A DNA stretch of 64,000 bases, taken from positions 310,001 through 374,000 of the forward strand of contig JAXMOG010000002.1 in the NCBI GenBank assembly GCA_034670065.1. The letters are read 5' to 3'. Position numbers and translations under genes: made by a program. Positions within the stretch are counted from its first letter, which is position 1. Each line of letters opens with the position of its first letter. Below the pieces are notes generated by a model that had not been told where the DNA came from, did no database searches, and saw nothing but the letters and a program-made list of their open reading frames with translations. Positions 18,066-26,550 of the stretch are shown here, piece by piece. The DNA is from Mesobacterium_A sp034670065 (GTDB lineage Bacteria > Pseudomonadota > Alphaproteobacteria > Rhodobacterales > Rhodobacteraceae).

Positions 18066-19469
18066 ATGTCCCCCAAGACTCTGTATGACAAGATCTGGGA
18101 TGCCCACGTCGTTCAAGAAGACGAAGATGGCACCTGCCTTTTGTATATCGACCGCCATCTGGTTCACGAAGTGACCAGCCCGCAAGCTTTTGAAGGTTTG
18201 CGTATGGCTGGCCGTACGGTGCGCGCGCCTGAAAAGACCATCGCAGTACCTGATCACAACGTGCCCACCACGCTGGACCGGGCAAAGGGTATTGAAAACC
18301 CTGAGAGCCGGATTCAGGTCGACGCGTTGGATACGAATGCCAAGGAATTCGGCATTCACTATTATCCCGTGTCTGACATTCGTCAGGGCATCGTGCATAT
18401 CGTTGGACCTGAACAAGGCTGGACTTTGCCCGGCATGACCGTGGTTTGTGGGGATAGCCACACCGCGACCCACGGTGCGTTCGGCGCATTGGCGCATGGC
18501 ATTGGTACATCTGAGGTTGAGCATGTTCTGGCCACTCAGACGCTGATCCAGAAGAAATCCAAAAACATGAAGGTCGAAATCACCGGGAAACTGAACCCAG
18601 GTGTGACCGCCAAAGACATCACCTTGGCCGTGATCGGTGAAACCGGGACCGCAGGTGGAACCGGCTATGTCATCGAGTATTGTGGCGAGGCGATCCGTGA
18701 CCTTTCGATGGAAGGGCGTATGACTGTCTGCAACATGGCCATCGAAGGCGGCGCGCGCGCCGGTTTGATCGCGCCTGACGAAAAGACATATGCCTATGTG
18801 CAGGGCCGTCCTCATGCGCCAAAAGGTGCTCAGTTTGAGGCAGCTTTGACATGGTGGAAAACGCTCTTCTCCGACGATGACGCGCATTTCGACAAGGTTG
18901 TCACGCTGAAAGGCGAAGACATTCAGCCTGTTGTCACTTGGGGCACGTCGCCCGAAGACGTTCTGCCGATCACCGGTGTTGTCCCAGCTCCTGAGGATTT
19001 CACAGGTGGTAAGGTTGAAGCAGCCCGCCGTGCGATTGAATACATGGGTCTGACCCCAGGTCAGAAACTGACCGATATCGAAATTGATACGGTCTTCATC
19101 GGCTCTTGCACCAATGGCCGGATCGAAGATTTGCGTGCCGTGGCGGATGTGGTCAAAGGCAAGAAGATCAAAGACGGTATGCGCGCGATGATCGTGCCTG
19201 GCTCTGGTCTGGTTCGGGCGCAAGCCGAAGAAGAAGGTCTGGCAGACATCTTCCAAGAGGCTGGCTTTGAGTGGCGGCTTGCAGGCTGTTCCATGTGTCT
19301 TGCTATGAACCCTGATCAGCTGTCCGAAGGCGAGCGTTGCGCCGCAACCTCGAACCGTAACTTCGAAGGACGTCAGGGCTACAAGGGGCGTACACACCTT
19401 GTGTCGCCAGCAATGGCTGCGGCCGCTGCACTGACCGGCAAACTCACCGACATTCGGGAGATGATGTAA
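18066..19469 (+). CDS. leuC: 3-isopropylmalate dehydratase large subunit LeuC
   Basis: A 467-residue aconitase-family protein that with LeuD isomerises 2- to 3-isopropylmalate in leucine synthesis. The [4Fe-4S] cluster ligands are the Cys in IGSCTNGR and the two in GCSMCLAMNPD. GDSHTATHGAFGALA is the conserved N-terminal motif. GGAGAGG lies before the ATG. The stop overlaps the leuD start (TAATG), so the two subunits are made from one mRNA. Confidence 0.97.
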   Translation: MSPKTLYDKIWDAHVVQEDEDGTCLLYIDRHLVHEVTSPQAFEGLRMAGRTVRAPEKTIAVPDHNVPTTLDRAKGIENPESRIQVDALDTNAKEFGIHYYPVSDIRQGIVHIVGPEQGWTLPGMTVVCGDSHTATHGAFGALAHGIGTSEVEHVLATQTLIQKKSKNMKVEITGKLNPGVTAKDITLAVIGETGTAGGTGYVIEYCGEAIRDLSMEGRMTVCNMAIEGGARAGLIAPDEKTYAYVQGRPHAPKGAQFEAALTWWKTLFSDDDAHFDKVVTLKGEDIQPVVTWGTSPEDVLPITGVVPAPEDFTGGKVEAARRAIEYMGLTPGQKLTDIEIDTVFIGSCTNGRIEDLRAVADVVKGKKIKDGMRAMIVPGSGLVRAQAEEEGLADIFQEAGFEWRLAGCSMCLAMNPDQLSEGERCAATSNRNFEGRQGYKGRTHLVSPAMAAAAALTGKLTDIREMM

Positions 19470-20074
19470 TGGACAAGTTCGAAAAGCTCACCGGAATTGC
19501 GGCACCAATGCCGTTGGTCAATATCGATACCGATATGATCATCCCCAAAGTGTTTTTGAAGTCGATTCAACGCACTGGTTTCGGTGTGAACCTGTTTGAC
19601 GAAATGCGTTACAACCGTGATGGCACCGAAGTCGAAGATTTCGTCCTGAACAAACCGCAGTATCGCGACACATCGATCCTTGTGGCAGGCGATAACTTTG
19701 GCTGCGGCTCTTCGCGGGAACATGCCCCTTGGGCGATTGCCGATTTCGGCATCAAATGCGTGATCTCGACCAGCTTCGCCGACATCTTCTTCAACAACTG
19801 CTTCAAGAACGGCATTCTGCCAATCGTGATGCCGCAAGAGGTTGTGGATGTCTTGATGAAAGATGCTGAAAAAGGGTCCAACGCACGTATGATCGTTGAT
19901 CTGGAAGCACAGACTGTCACCACGTCTGACGGTGAAAGCTTCTCGTTTGAGGTTGATCAGTTCAAAAAGCATTGCTTGCTGGAAGGTCTGGATGACATCG
20001 GACTGAGCATGAAAAAAGCACCGGCCATTGATGCTTTTGAGACATCGATGGCGCAGCAACGCCCCTGGGTCTGA
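19469..20074 (+). CDS. leuD: 3-isopropylmalate dehydratase small subunit LeuD
   Basis: A 201-residue swivel-domain partner of LeuC. The motif NFGCGSSREHAPWAI, near residue 76, is diagnostic, and NIDTDMIIPK marks the N-terminus. Its length matches the family. It is coupled to leuC by a 1-bp overlap. A terminator-like hairpin with a T tail follows about 50 bp downstream, so leuCD appears to end here and leuB, 2.3 kb further on, is transcribed separately. Confidence 0.97.
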   Translation: MDKFEKLTGIAAPMPLVNIDTDMIIPKVFLKSIQRTGFGVNLFDEMRYNRDGTEVEDFVLNKPQYRDTSILVAGDNFGCGSSREHAPWAIADFGIKCVISTSFADIFFNNCFKNGILPIVMPQEVVDVLMKDAEKGSNARMIVDLEAQTVTTSDGESFSFEVDQFKKHCLLEGLDDIGLSMKKAPAIDAFETSMAQQRPWV

Positions 20075-20125
20075 TCAAAATTGCCTTGCGGCGGAACGGC
20101 GCAAGGCCACAACATATTGCTAAGC

Positions 20126-20169
20126 AGCCGTGGCTTTGATGCATTCTCGCACCAGTGCCACGGCTTTTT
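20126..20169 (+). terminator. Rho-independent terminator after leuD
   Basis: Arms AGCCGTGGC and GCCACGGCT form a perfect 9-bp stem with a 22-nt loop, followed directly by TTTTT. It lies 51 bp past the leuD stop. Confidence 0.75.
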
Positions 20170-20324
20170 CGTATAAAAATCACTGCTCTAACAACGCAGT
20201 TGTTGTCTGGTGTCCTGGATTTGGGCAAAACTAAGGCAATAATGAGGCAGGCTGTCATATTTGACGGAACAACCGGGAACAGGACGCGGCACGTATCGCA
20301 CCGGCCCGATTAAGGACGAGAGCA

Positions 20325-21146
20325 GTGATTAAACGCAGTCTTAGCGCGGGCACGCGTGCGCTTTGCGTCGCAGGGGTTCTTGTTGCCCCGGCGCTTCTTA
20401 TGAATCCGGCAGGTGGCGACACAATACAGATCGCGTTGTTTGTGGCGCTTCTGGCTGCAGCGCTGGTGTTTGTGGAATACGTTAGTGCCTATCCCAGCGT
20501 GATCGATTTTCGCAGCGCACCGCCGTTTAATCGGATCAGGTTCATCGGTTTTTCGATTTGTATTTTTGCTCTGACGCAACTTGTGTCTGGGTTCGTGAGT
20601 GGTGAGCCGGGCCCAATCTATACTGTGGCCAAATACTGCGCGATGGTTTTGGATATTCCCTTCTCGCCGGTCCGTTTGTTGACCTTGGTCCCAACGCCCG
20701 AAGATGTGGAAGTGGTGCGTATGGCCAGCGCCTTGGCTTATTTCATGGGTTTGGCAACTGTCGCCGTACTGGTTTTGGTCACGCGCCTTCTGGATTGGCC
20801 ACTGAACAAAGGGGATTTCAACGTCCTGACCAACATGCCTTTGTTTGACCCGACAAGTGGCGGTGATGTTCTGGTGCGTATGCGCCGTGATGCTCAGTTT
20901 TACCTTTCGTTAGGGTTTTTGTTGCCATTCATTGCACCGGCTCTGATGCGCGTGGCTGTCCCGGTTCTGGAACTGCTGTCTTTGTCAGACCCGCAGGCTT
21001 TGATCTGGTTGGTGGCAGCATGGGCATTTATTCCGGCAAGTTTTGCAATGCGTGGCATCGCTCTTTTGCGCGTGGCCGGCTTGATCGAAGAAAAACGCCG
21101 CCGCACCTATGCTCTTCAAGACGAAGATGGACTGCAAATCGCCTGA
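20325..21146 (+). CDS. Conserved multi-spanning membrane protein, function unknown
   Basis: A 273-residue protein with about six hydrophobic segments (residues 10-28, 37-50, 72-90, 133-155, 185-210 and 223-245). No known motif is seen. The GTG start at 20325 has AGGA upstream. The gene stands between leuD and a secreted EEP-fold protein, and its 3' end lies within or next to that gene's start, which suggests co-expression. Confidence 0.7.
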   Translation: MIKRSLSAGTRALCVAGVLVAPALLMNPAGGDTIQIALFVALLAAALVFVEYVSAYPSVIDFRSAPPFNRIRFIGFSICIFALTQLVSGFVSGEPGPIYTVAKYCAMVLDIPFSPVRLLTLVPTPEDVEVVRMASALAYFMGLATVAVLVLVTRLLDWPLNKGDFNVLTNMPLFDPTSGGDVLVRMRRDAQFYLSLGFLLPFIAPALMRVAVPVLELLSLSDPQALIWLVAAWAFIPASFAMRGIALLRVAGLIEEKRRRTYALQDEDGLQIA

Positions 21147-22129
21147 TCGGCGCGCTGACGCTTTGGGCCTTTTCAGCCGTCAGCCTTGCTGCGGATACCT
21201 ATCGTGTGGCGACCTATCACGCGCCGTTTCAGCGCAAAGGGCCGGGCCTGCTGTTGCAAGATTTGCTGCAAAAGCCGGAACGATTGGCGTCAGAGGTTTC
21301 GGCCATCATAGCCGTTGCACCTGATCTGCTACTGCTGACTAATTTTGATTATGATTACGACAGTGCTGCTTTGATCGCGCTGTCTGACCAATTGGCCAGC
21401 AAGGGTGTTCACCTTCCGCACCATTTCGCCCTTCAACCCAATACGGGCGTGCCAACCGGGCAAGATATTGATGGCGATGGGCGCAGCAACGGCCCGCGTG
21501 ATGCGCAGGGCTATGGCTGGTTCCAGGGGCAAGGTGGAATGGCCGTATTGTCGCGCTGGCCATTGGACGGGCAAGCCGCAGTGGATTTTTCAGCGTTGCT
21601 ATGGCGTGATTTGCCAGACAGCCAGATTGCATCGGATGATCCGGCTTATGATCTACAGCGTCTCTCCTCGGCGGGGCATTGGGTGGTTCCGGTTCAGGCC
21701 AGCCAACCCTTTGCGGTTTTGGCGTATCATGCCACTCCCCCGGTTTTTGATGGCCCTGAAGATAGAAACGGACGGCGTAATGCCGATGAAACCGCTCTGT
21801 GGTTACACTATCTGGCAAACCGATTGGATATTCCGGCCACAACTCTGCCGGTGATCGTGATGGGGAACGCCAATCTGGACCCTACCCATGGCGAAGGATT
21901 GCGCCCGACTATCGCGGCGCTGACATCACACCCCCGCCTGCAAGACGTGCAGCCCAGCAGTGACACAGGAACCGCGACGGTCGATTGGCCAGAACCTACA
22001 CCGGGGCGATTGCGGGTCAGCTATGTGTTGCCCGATATCGCATTTCAGGTGTTGGACAGCGGTGTTCATTGGACAGATGGCGAACCACTGCACAAGCTGG
22101 TTTGGGTTGATCTGAAGCTACAGCCATAA
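21020..22129 (+). CDS. Secreted endonuclease/exonuclease/phosphatase-fold protein
   Basis: An EEP-superfamily protein. Its frame has a signal-like segment (LIGALTLWAFSAVSLAA, about residues 43-59), cleaved before DTYRVATY. Fold motifs follow: DLLLLTNFDYD, the product-strand GNANLDPTHG, and the C-terminal SYVLPD. The catalytic His/Asp pattern is only partly clear. The start is uncertain: the only in-frame ATG is at 21020, deep in the previous gene, and none lies just before the signal peptide. Translation may begin near 21143 from a rare codon (CTG). Coordinates give the whole open frame. Confidence 0.7.
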   Translation: MGIYSGKFCNAWHRSFARGRLDRRKTPPHLCSSRRRWTANRLIGALTLWAFSAVSLAADTYRVATYHAPFQRKGPGLLLQDLLQKPERLASEVSAIIAVAPDLLLLTNFDYDYDSAALIALSDQLASKGVHLPHHFALQPNTGVPTGQDIDGDGRSNGPRDAQGYGWFQGQGGMAVLSRWPLDGQAAVDFSALLWRDLPDSQIASDDPAYDLQRLSSAGHWVVPVQASQPFAVLAYHATPPVFDGPEDRNGRRNADETALWLHYLANRLDIPATTLPVIVMGNANLDPTHGEGLRPTIAALTSHPRLQDVQPSSDTGTATVDWPEPTPGRLRVSYVLPDIAFQVLDSGVHWTDGEPLHKLVWVDLKLQP

Positions 22130-22340
22130 CCGTTGCCGAACGGCCTTGGGGACGTGCCGCACTACGCAATGCGGCACGCGCGGTTCTTGGTATTTGCGGT
22201 TCGTTCACGTTGCCGCAGAAATATCACGGTCAATTGCACCTGATCGCCTGTTGATGGGCACTATCTGCCGCGGCAACCTTGACCGTAAGGCAGGGAACGC
22301 TTAGGCGCAAAGCGATCAAAGTTTTGACGGAGCCAGCATC

Positions 22341-23444
22341 ATGTCCAACCCCTCGCTTCTTATTCTGCCCGGTGACGGGATCGGCCCTGAAGTCATGGCA
22401 GAGGTGCGCAAGATCATCGACTGGTTCGGTGCCAAGCGCGGTCTTCCTTTCGACGTCAGCGAGGACCTTGTGGGTGGATGCGCCTATGACAAGCACGGCA
22501 CCCCGCTGCACGACGACACGATGGCCAAAGCGCAAGAGGTTGATGCCGTTCTGCTGGGCGCCGTGGGCGGACCAAAGTACGACGATCTCGATTTCAGCGT
22601 AAAACCGGAACGCGGCTTGTTGCGGCTGCGTAAAGAGATGGACCTGTTCGCCAACCTGCGCCCCGCGCAATGTTTTGACGCGTTGGCGGATTTCTCGTCG
22701 CTCAAGAAAGACGTGGTTGCCGGACTGGACATCATGATCGTGCGCGAATTGACCTCGGGCATCTATTTCGGAGAACCGCGCGGAATCTTCGAAGAAGGTA
22801 ACGAGCGGGTCGGGATCAACACCCAGCGTTACACTGAGTCCGAGATTGATCGGGTCGCCCGCTCGGCCTTTGAATTGGCCAAACGTCGCAACAACAAGCT
22901 TTGTTCGATGGAAAAGGCCAATGTTATGGAATCCGGCATCCTTTGGCGCGAAGTCGTGACCGAAGTTGGCAAGGACTATCCGGAAGTAGAGCTGAGCCAC
23001 ATGTATGCAGACGCCGGTGCGATGCAACTGTGCCGCTGGCCCAAGCAGTTTGACGTGATCGTCACCGACAACCTGTTTGGCGATCTGCTGTCGGACGCGG
23101 CCGCTATGCTGACCGGTAGTCTTGGTATGTTGCCGTCGGCCTCGTTGGGGGCGCCTATGGCGAACGGCCGCCCGAAAGCTCTGTACGAGCCGGTACATGG
23201 TTCCGCGCCTGATATCGCGGGTCAAAGTAAGGCCAACCCAATTGCCTGTATCCTCAGCTTCGCAATGGCGCTGCGTTACAGCTTTGATCAGGGCGAAGAA
23301 GCTGCCCGTGTAGAAAATGCGGTTGAAACGGTTCTGGCCAATGGTCTGCGGACAGCGGATCTGCTTGGCGAAGAGGGTGTCGAAGCCGTCACCACCGGCG
23401 AAATGGGCGACGCAATTCTTGCTGCGCTTGACGCCAGCCTCTGA
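22341..23444 (+). CDS. leuB: 3-isopropylmalate dehydrogenase LeuB
   Basis: A 367-residue NAD+-dependent decarboxylating dehydrogenase of leucine synthesis. LPGDGIGPEVM is the N-terminal motif, and DNLFGDLLSDAAAMLTGSLG contains the conserved substrate and metal-binding aspartates. GSAPDIAGQSKANPIA is the C-terminal signature. It lies about 2.3 kb from leuCD, with two unrelated genes between, so the leu genes here are not one operon. A clear terminator follows. Confidence 0.97.
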   Translation: MSNPSLLILPGDGIGPEVMAEVRKIIDWFGAKRGLPFDVSEDLVGGCAYDKHGTPLHDDTMAKAQEVDAVLLGAVGGPKYDDLDFSVKPERGLLRLRKEMDLFANLRPAQCFDALADFSSLKKDVVAGLDIMIVRELTSGIYFGEPRGIFEEGNERVGINTQRYTESEIDRVARSAFELAKRRNNKLCSMEKANVMESGILWREVVTEVGKDYPEVELSHMYADAGAMQLCRWPKQFDVIVTDNLFGDLLSDAAAMLTGSLGMLPSASLGAPMANGRPKALYEPVHGSAPDIAGQSKANPIACILSFAMALRYSFDQGEEAARVENAVETVLANGLRTADLLGEEGVEAVTTGEMGDAILAALDASL

Positions 23445-23473
23445 CCCGACAGCACCCCAAGCTACGGTTATTC

Positions 23474-23500
23474 GGCGCGGGCTTTGGTCCGCGCCTTTTT
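23474..23500 (+). terminator. Rho-independent terminator after leuB
   Basis: A perfect 7-bp stem GGCGCGG/CCGCGCC with an 8-nt loop is followed by TTTTT. It lies 29 bp past the leuB stop. Confidence 0.88.
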
Positions 23501-23594
23501 CGTTTGCAGGGCCACAAGCGTTGATTGGGTTGGACAACCATGAAACGGTAGCGCAAACAGCACCGCAGAATTCACTGAGTCGGGTCGATCAGAG

Positions 23595-24542
23595 ATGAAC
23601 TTCAAAGGCGCAATCTATGCCCTGGTGGCATTTGGTATCTTTGCCACCCATGACGTGGTGATAAAGGTTTTGGGCGGCGTGTATGCGCCGTTTCAGATCA
23701 TCTTTTTCTCAACGATGTTTTCGTTTCCGCTGGTGACTTTCATGCTGATGAAAGACGAAACCCACGGCAACTTGCGCCCGGTGCATCCTTGGTGGACAGC
23801 GATCAGAACAGTCAGCGCGATGTTGACAGGTATGGCTGCCTTTTATGCGTTTACTGTGCTTCCTCTGGCGCAGACCTATGCCATTTTATTTGCCTCACCG
23901 CTGCTGATTACGTTGCTGGCGATTCCAATCTTGGGTGAAAACGTGGGTATCCGCCGAGGCCTGGCCATTTTGGTTGGATTGATCGGTGTTCTGGTGGTCT
24001 TGCGCCCTGGTGCGGAACCGATTTCCTTGGGTCATGTCGCGGCGCTGGCAGCAGCTGTTTTTGGCGCTTTGGCGTCCATCATCGTGCGCAAGATCGGACG
24101 GGATGAGCGCACTGTCGTGCTGATGCTGTACCCGATGGCTGCCAATTTTATTGTCATGGGGGCGATCATTGCCTTTGTGTACGAGCCTATGCCGATTGAG
24201 CATTTGGGCGGCGTCGCAATCATTTCGCTCTTTGGCTTTGCTGCGGGGTTGTTCCTGATTGCGGCCTACAAGAACGCCGAAGCGGCAATTGTCGCGCCAA
24301 TGCAATACTCTCAGATTCTGTGGGCCACCGTTTTCGGCTACTTCATTTTCGGGGAAAGCGTAGATGTGATGACACTGGTTGGAACCGGAATCATCATTTC
24401 ATCCGGGCTGTACATCGTGTTCCGCGAAAGCGCCGCCGGAGTGTCCGACAACCAGCCCGTTTTGCGCACCAGATCGCGTGCGTATACATCTGGAACGTTC
24501 CGCATTTCGCCGTTTCTGCGACGCTGGAAAACGCGCCCCTAG
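23595..24542 (+). CDS. DMT superfamily (EamA) transporter
   Basis: A 315-residue inner-membrane protein with ten predicted TM helices in two EamA repeats. The motifs PLAQTYAILFASPLLITLL and MQYSQILWATVFGYFIFGE mark the ends of the two repeats. Members export metabolites or amino acids or take up small solutes; the substrate cannot be told here. The C-terminal tail is basic and polar and ends 45 bp before tRNA-Pro. Confidence 0.85.
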   Translation: MNFKGAIYALVAFGIFATHDVVIKVLGGVYAPFQIIFFSTMFSFPLVTFMLMKDETHGNLRPVHPWWTAIRTVSAMLTGMAAFYAFTVLPLAQTYAILFASPLLITLLAIPILGENVGIRRGLAILVGLIGVLVVLRPGAEPISLGHVAALAAAVFGALASIIVRKIGRDERTVVLMLYPMAANFIVMGAIIAFVYEPMPIEHLGGVAIISLFGFAAGLFLIAAYKNAEAAIVAPMQYSQILWATVFGYFIFGESVDVMTLVGTGIIISSGLYIVFRESAAGVSDNQPVLRTRSRAYTSGTFRISPFLRRWKTRP

Positions 24543-24587
24543 GCTCTTGTCAAAATGGCGTGGTTTCTGTAATTCGCCCGGCACAGT

Positions 24588-24664
24588 CGGAGTGTAGCTC
24601 AGCCTGGTAGAGCACTGTCTTCGGGAGGCAGGGGCCGGAGGTTCGAATCCTCTCACTCCGACCA
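24588..24664 (+). tRNA. tRNA-Pro (anticodon CGG)
   Basis: A full cloverleaf with the CCA end encoded. The acceptor CGGAGTG pairs with CACTCCG, the D arm is GCTC/GAGC, the anticodon loop is TTCGGGA, and the T loop is TTCGAAT. The CGG anticodon reads CCG. First base C and discriminator A match bacterial proline tRNAs. Confidence 0.95.
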
Positions 24665-24797
24665 AAATCAGCAGAACTTTGGTGGATTGCAGCCGTTGGC
24701 TAGTCATCGCATGATTTGCGCGTAGGCGCTGGAAGGCCGTGGTCCTGATGGGTCCAAATCGGCGATCTAATCCGCTGTGCGTTCCGTTTCCGGGTGC

Positions 24798-25394
24798 TCA
24801 GACCAGTACCTTTCTCAGAAGCATAACCGCCCTTTCAGAGCGTATTTCACAGAAGTCTGGTGTGGGGGCGGGCACGCGCCCGATCACGCGTCGGATTTGC
24901 AGATCGCCAACAAGCAGGTCCAGATAAAGACCAACGGCGACTTTGGTTTGATCAAACGAAAGCTGCCCCTTTTGTTTGGCGGCTTCAAGCACCCGTTCCA
25001 GCAAGGGAAGGACAGCTTCGCGCCCTGCTTCCGAAAGGGTGACACCCAATTCACCACTGGGATCTGCCGCAGCGGCACGGTTTAGCGCGATTGCGCGATC
25101 ACCCAGTAGAAGCGTCAGCAGCTTTGGACCCAGTAGACCAAGGATGGACAGAGCGTCGCGTTCCCCGCTTAGCTCTGCATCCAGCAAAGACTTAACTTCG
25201 GCTGCGTTGCGCGTGACCAAAGCTTTGAACAGGCCCTGCTTGTCCCCATACCAGTTATACAGGGTTTCGTTTGACGCGCGCGCTTTCTTGGCGATGCCTT
25301 GCATCGACGTGCCCGCATAACCCTTTTGTTCCAGCAACTCATAAGCGGCTGTCTCGATCTGGGTTTGACGCTGTGTTCTGGTTTCTTCTCTCAT
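24798..25394 (-). CDS. TetR family regulator
   Basis: A 198-residue TetR-type repressor with HTH MQGIAKKARASNETLYNWY followed by GDKQGLF. The ATG at 25394 (MREETRTQ) has GGAGAA 6 bp upstream; a frame open a further 57 bp would run through the operator-like repeats. It is divergent from a small four-TM membrane protein. Two palindromes fill the gap, so it very likely controls itself and that gene. Confidence 0.87.
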   Translation of the reverse strand: MREETRTQRQTQIETAAYELLEQKGYAGTSMQGIAKKARASNETLYNWYGDKQGLFKALVTRNAAEVKSLLDAELSGERDALSILGLLGPKLLTLLLGDRAIALNRAAAADPSGELGVTLSEAGREAVLPLLERVLEAAKQKGQLSFDQTKVAVGLYLDLLVGDLQIRRVIGRVPAPTPDFCEIRSERAVMLLRKVLV

Positions 25395-25423
25395 TGCGTT
25401 CTCCAAAAGGGGGTTGACTTGAT

Positions 25424-25441
25424 CCGTAACTGAAATTACGG
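25424..25441. promoter_or_regulatory. Candidate TetR operator 1
   Basis: An 18-bp inverted repeat with arms CCGTAA and TTACGG around CTGAAA. It lies 30 bp upstream of the tetR start at 25394, in the divergent promoter region. Confidence 0.6.
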
Positions 25442-25451
25442 ATATGTACAA

Positions 25452-25468
25452 CCGTAATTCAAATTACA
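25452..25468. promoter_or_regulatory. Candidate TetR operator 2
   Basis: A perfect palindrome GTAATT-CA-AATTAC (25454-25467), preceded by CC and resembling operator 1 (both contain CCGTAA). It lies 18 bp before the small membrane protein gene. Two similar sites 28 bp apart would suit cooperative repression of both promoters. Confidence 0.6.
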
Positions 25469-25484
25469 CTTTTGGAGAGCAAAA

Positions 25485-25865
25485 ATGGAAACGATCGATC
25501 GCCCCTCAATTGCAGCCCTGTCTGCCTTGATCATTTTGCAGTTGGTTATGCTGTCAGCGCTTTATGCCAGCATTGCGCCACATCCGCCGGTTGCGACCCC
25601 GCTATTTGGGATGGCTCCGTTTATCGCAGCGTCGGTTTCGGCGGCCCTTGCCGCAATCCTATTGGGACCTGTCACCAGCACGACGGGCCGCATCCTTGGC
25701 GGTATCGCGGTGGTTCTGGCTCTGGTCTCGTTCGGGCCGCAAAAATACTTTGACGCCCAGTTTGCGCTGATTTGGCCAGCAGTGATGTGTGGTCAGATCG
25801 CGGCGTTGACCGTACTGGTGCAGACTTTCAAGGCATCTAAGTCACAGCAACCCGCACACGCATAG
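25485..25865 (+). CDS. Small four-TM membrane protein, TetR-controlled
   Basis: A 126-residue protein with four hydrophobic segments (about residues 8-28, 41-62, 69-83 and 91-113) and a short polar C-terminus. I recognise no family motif. GGAGAG lies 7 bp before the ATG. It is divergent from a TetR gene with two operator-like palindromes between, so it is probably the regulated target. Detoxification or an accessory efflux role is possible but unsupported. Confidence 0.7.
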   Translation: METIDRPSIAALSALIILQLVMLSALYASIAPHPPVATPLFGMAPFIAASVSAALAAILLGPVTSTTGRILGGIAVVLALVSFGPQKYFDAQFALIWPAVMCGQIAALTVLVQTFKASKSQQPAHA

Positions 25866-25911
25866 TCCCAAAACAGCCCAGCGGTGCATTTGCCCAAGGC
25901 GAAGGGTTGTC

Positions 25912-25933
25912 TTTACCGACACATGTCGGTAAA
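25912..25933. promoter_or_regulatory. Perfect 10-bp-arm palindrome, TetR autoregulatory operator
   Basis: Arms TTTACCGACA and TGTCGGTAAA are perfect and separated by CA. The site ends 8 bp before the tetR start at 25942, overlapping the expected ribosome-binding or start region. Perfect palindromes of this length next to TetR genes are typically autorepression sites. Confidence 0.7.
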
Positions 25934-25941
25934 GGCTTCCT

Positions 25942-26550
25942 ATGCGACATAGACTAAGCAAAGACAAACGTAGATCGGATATTTTGCAGAAAGCGCGGCA
26001 GTTGATATTGGATCGCGGTCTGTCGGGTACCGAAATGGAAGACATTCGCCTGGCCTGTGGCATATCACGTGGCGGGCTTTACCATCACTTTGCAAATAAA
26101 CGTGCTGTTCTTGATGCGCTTGTCGATGCCGAAGTCGCCGAGCTTGCCAAAGTGCTAAATCAGACATCGGACCTGCCCATAAAAGCGCTGCTGCAAGCCG
26201 GTTCAAACCATTTGGGAAATGACGCAGGCGTAGTTTGTGGCCTGAAAACAGACGACGAGAAGTTGGCGTATCTCTCCAGTTTGGATCAAGCGATCACAGC
26301 ACAGTTAAGCGCGCCGCTTCGAGACGGACTGGAGCGTTTTGTTCAGCCAGAAACCGATGCGGGGCATATCGCCGAACTGTTTTTAACCGTCAATTCACAC
26401 ATCAACCGCCGTGAAGTTTTGGGGCAGTGGACCCCGGCAGAGTCAGCGTCCTTCGCGGCGACTGCCCTTCAGGCATTGGCTCCTTTTCTTCGTGTGCCAA
26501 CAGAACTGGACCCACTCATTTCAGAGCTGCGGACAATGGCGTCGTTGTGA
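25942..26550 (+). CDS. TetR family regulator
   Basis: A 202-residue TetR repressor with HTH MEDIRLACGISRGGLYHHF followed by ANKRAVLDALV. A perfect palindrome sits directly before it. The stop overlaps the ATG of the CPBP protease gene (TGATG), so regulator and protease form one unit that the regulator probably controls. The C-terminal domain gives no hint of the ligand. Confidence 0.87.
   Translation: MRHRLSKDKRRSDILQKARQLILDRGLSGTEMEDIRLACGISRGGLYHHFANKRAVLDALVDAEVAELAKVLNQTSDLPIKALLQAGSNHLGNDAGVVCGLKTDDEKLAYLSSLDQAITAQLSAPLRDGLERFVQPETDAGHIAELFLTVNSHINRREVLGQWTPAESASFAATALQALAPFLRVPTELDPLISELRTMASL

Noticed and set aside
17919..19397. Open frame of about 490 codons on the minus strand opposite leuC
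   Set aside because: It mirrors the strong codon bias of leuC, has no recognisable protein motifs and no ribosome site; leuC is certain.
20083..20107. GCCTTGC/GCAAGGC hairpin as the leuD terminator
   Set aside because: No T tail; the hairpin at 20126-20169 with TTTTT is the better terminator.
22230..23537. Open frame of about 435 codons on the minus strand opposite leuB
   Set aside because: It is a shadow of leuB codon usage; the translated sequence resembles no protein family.
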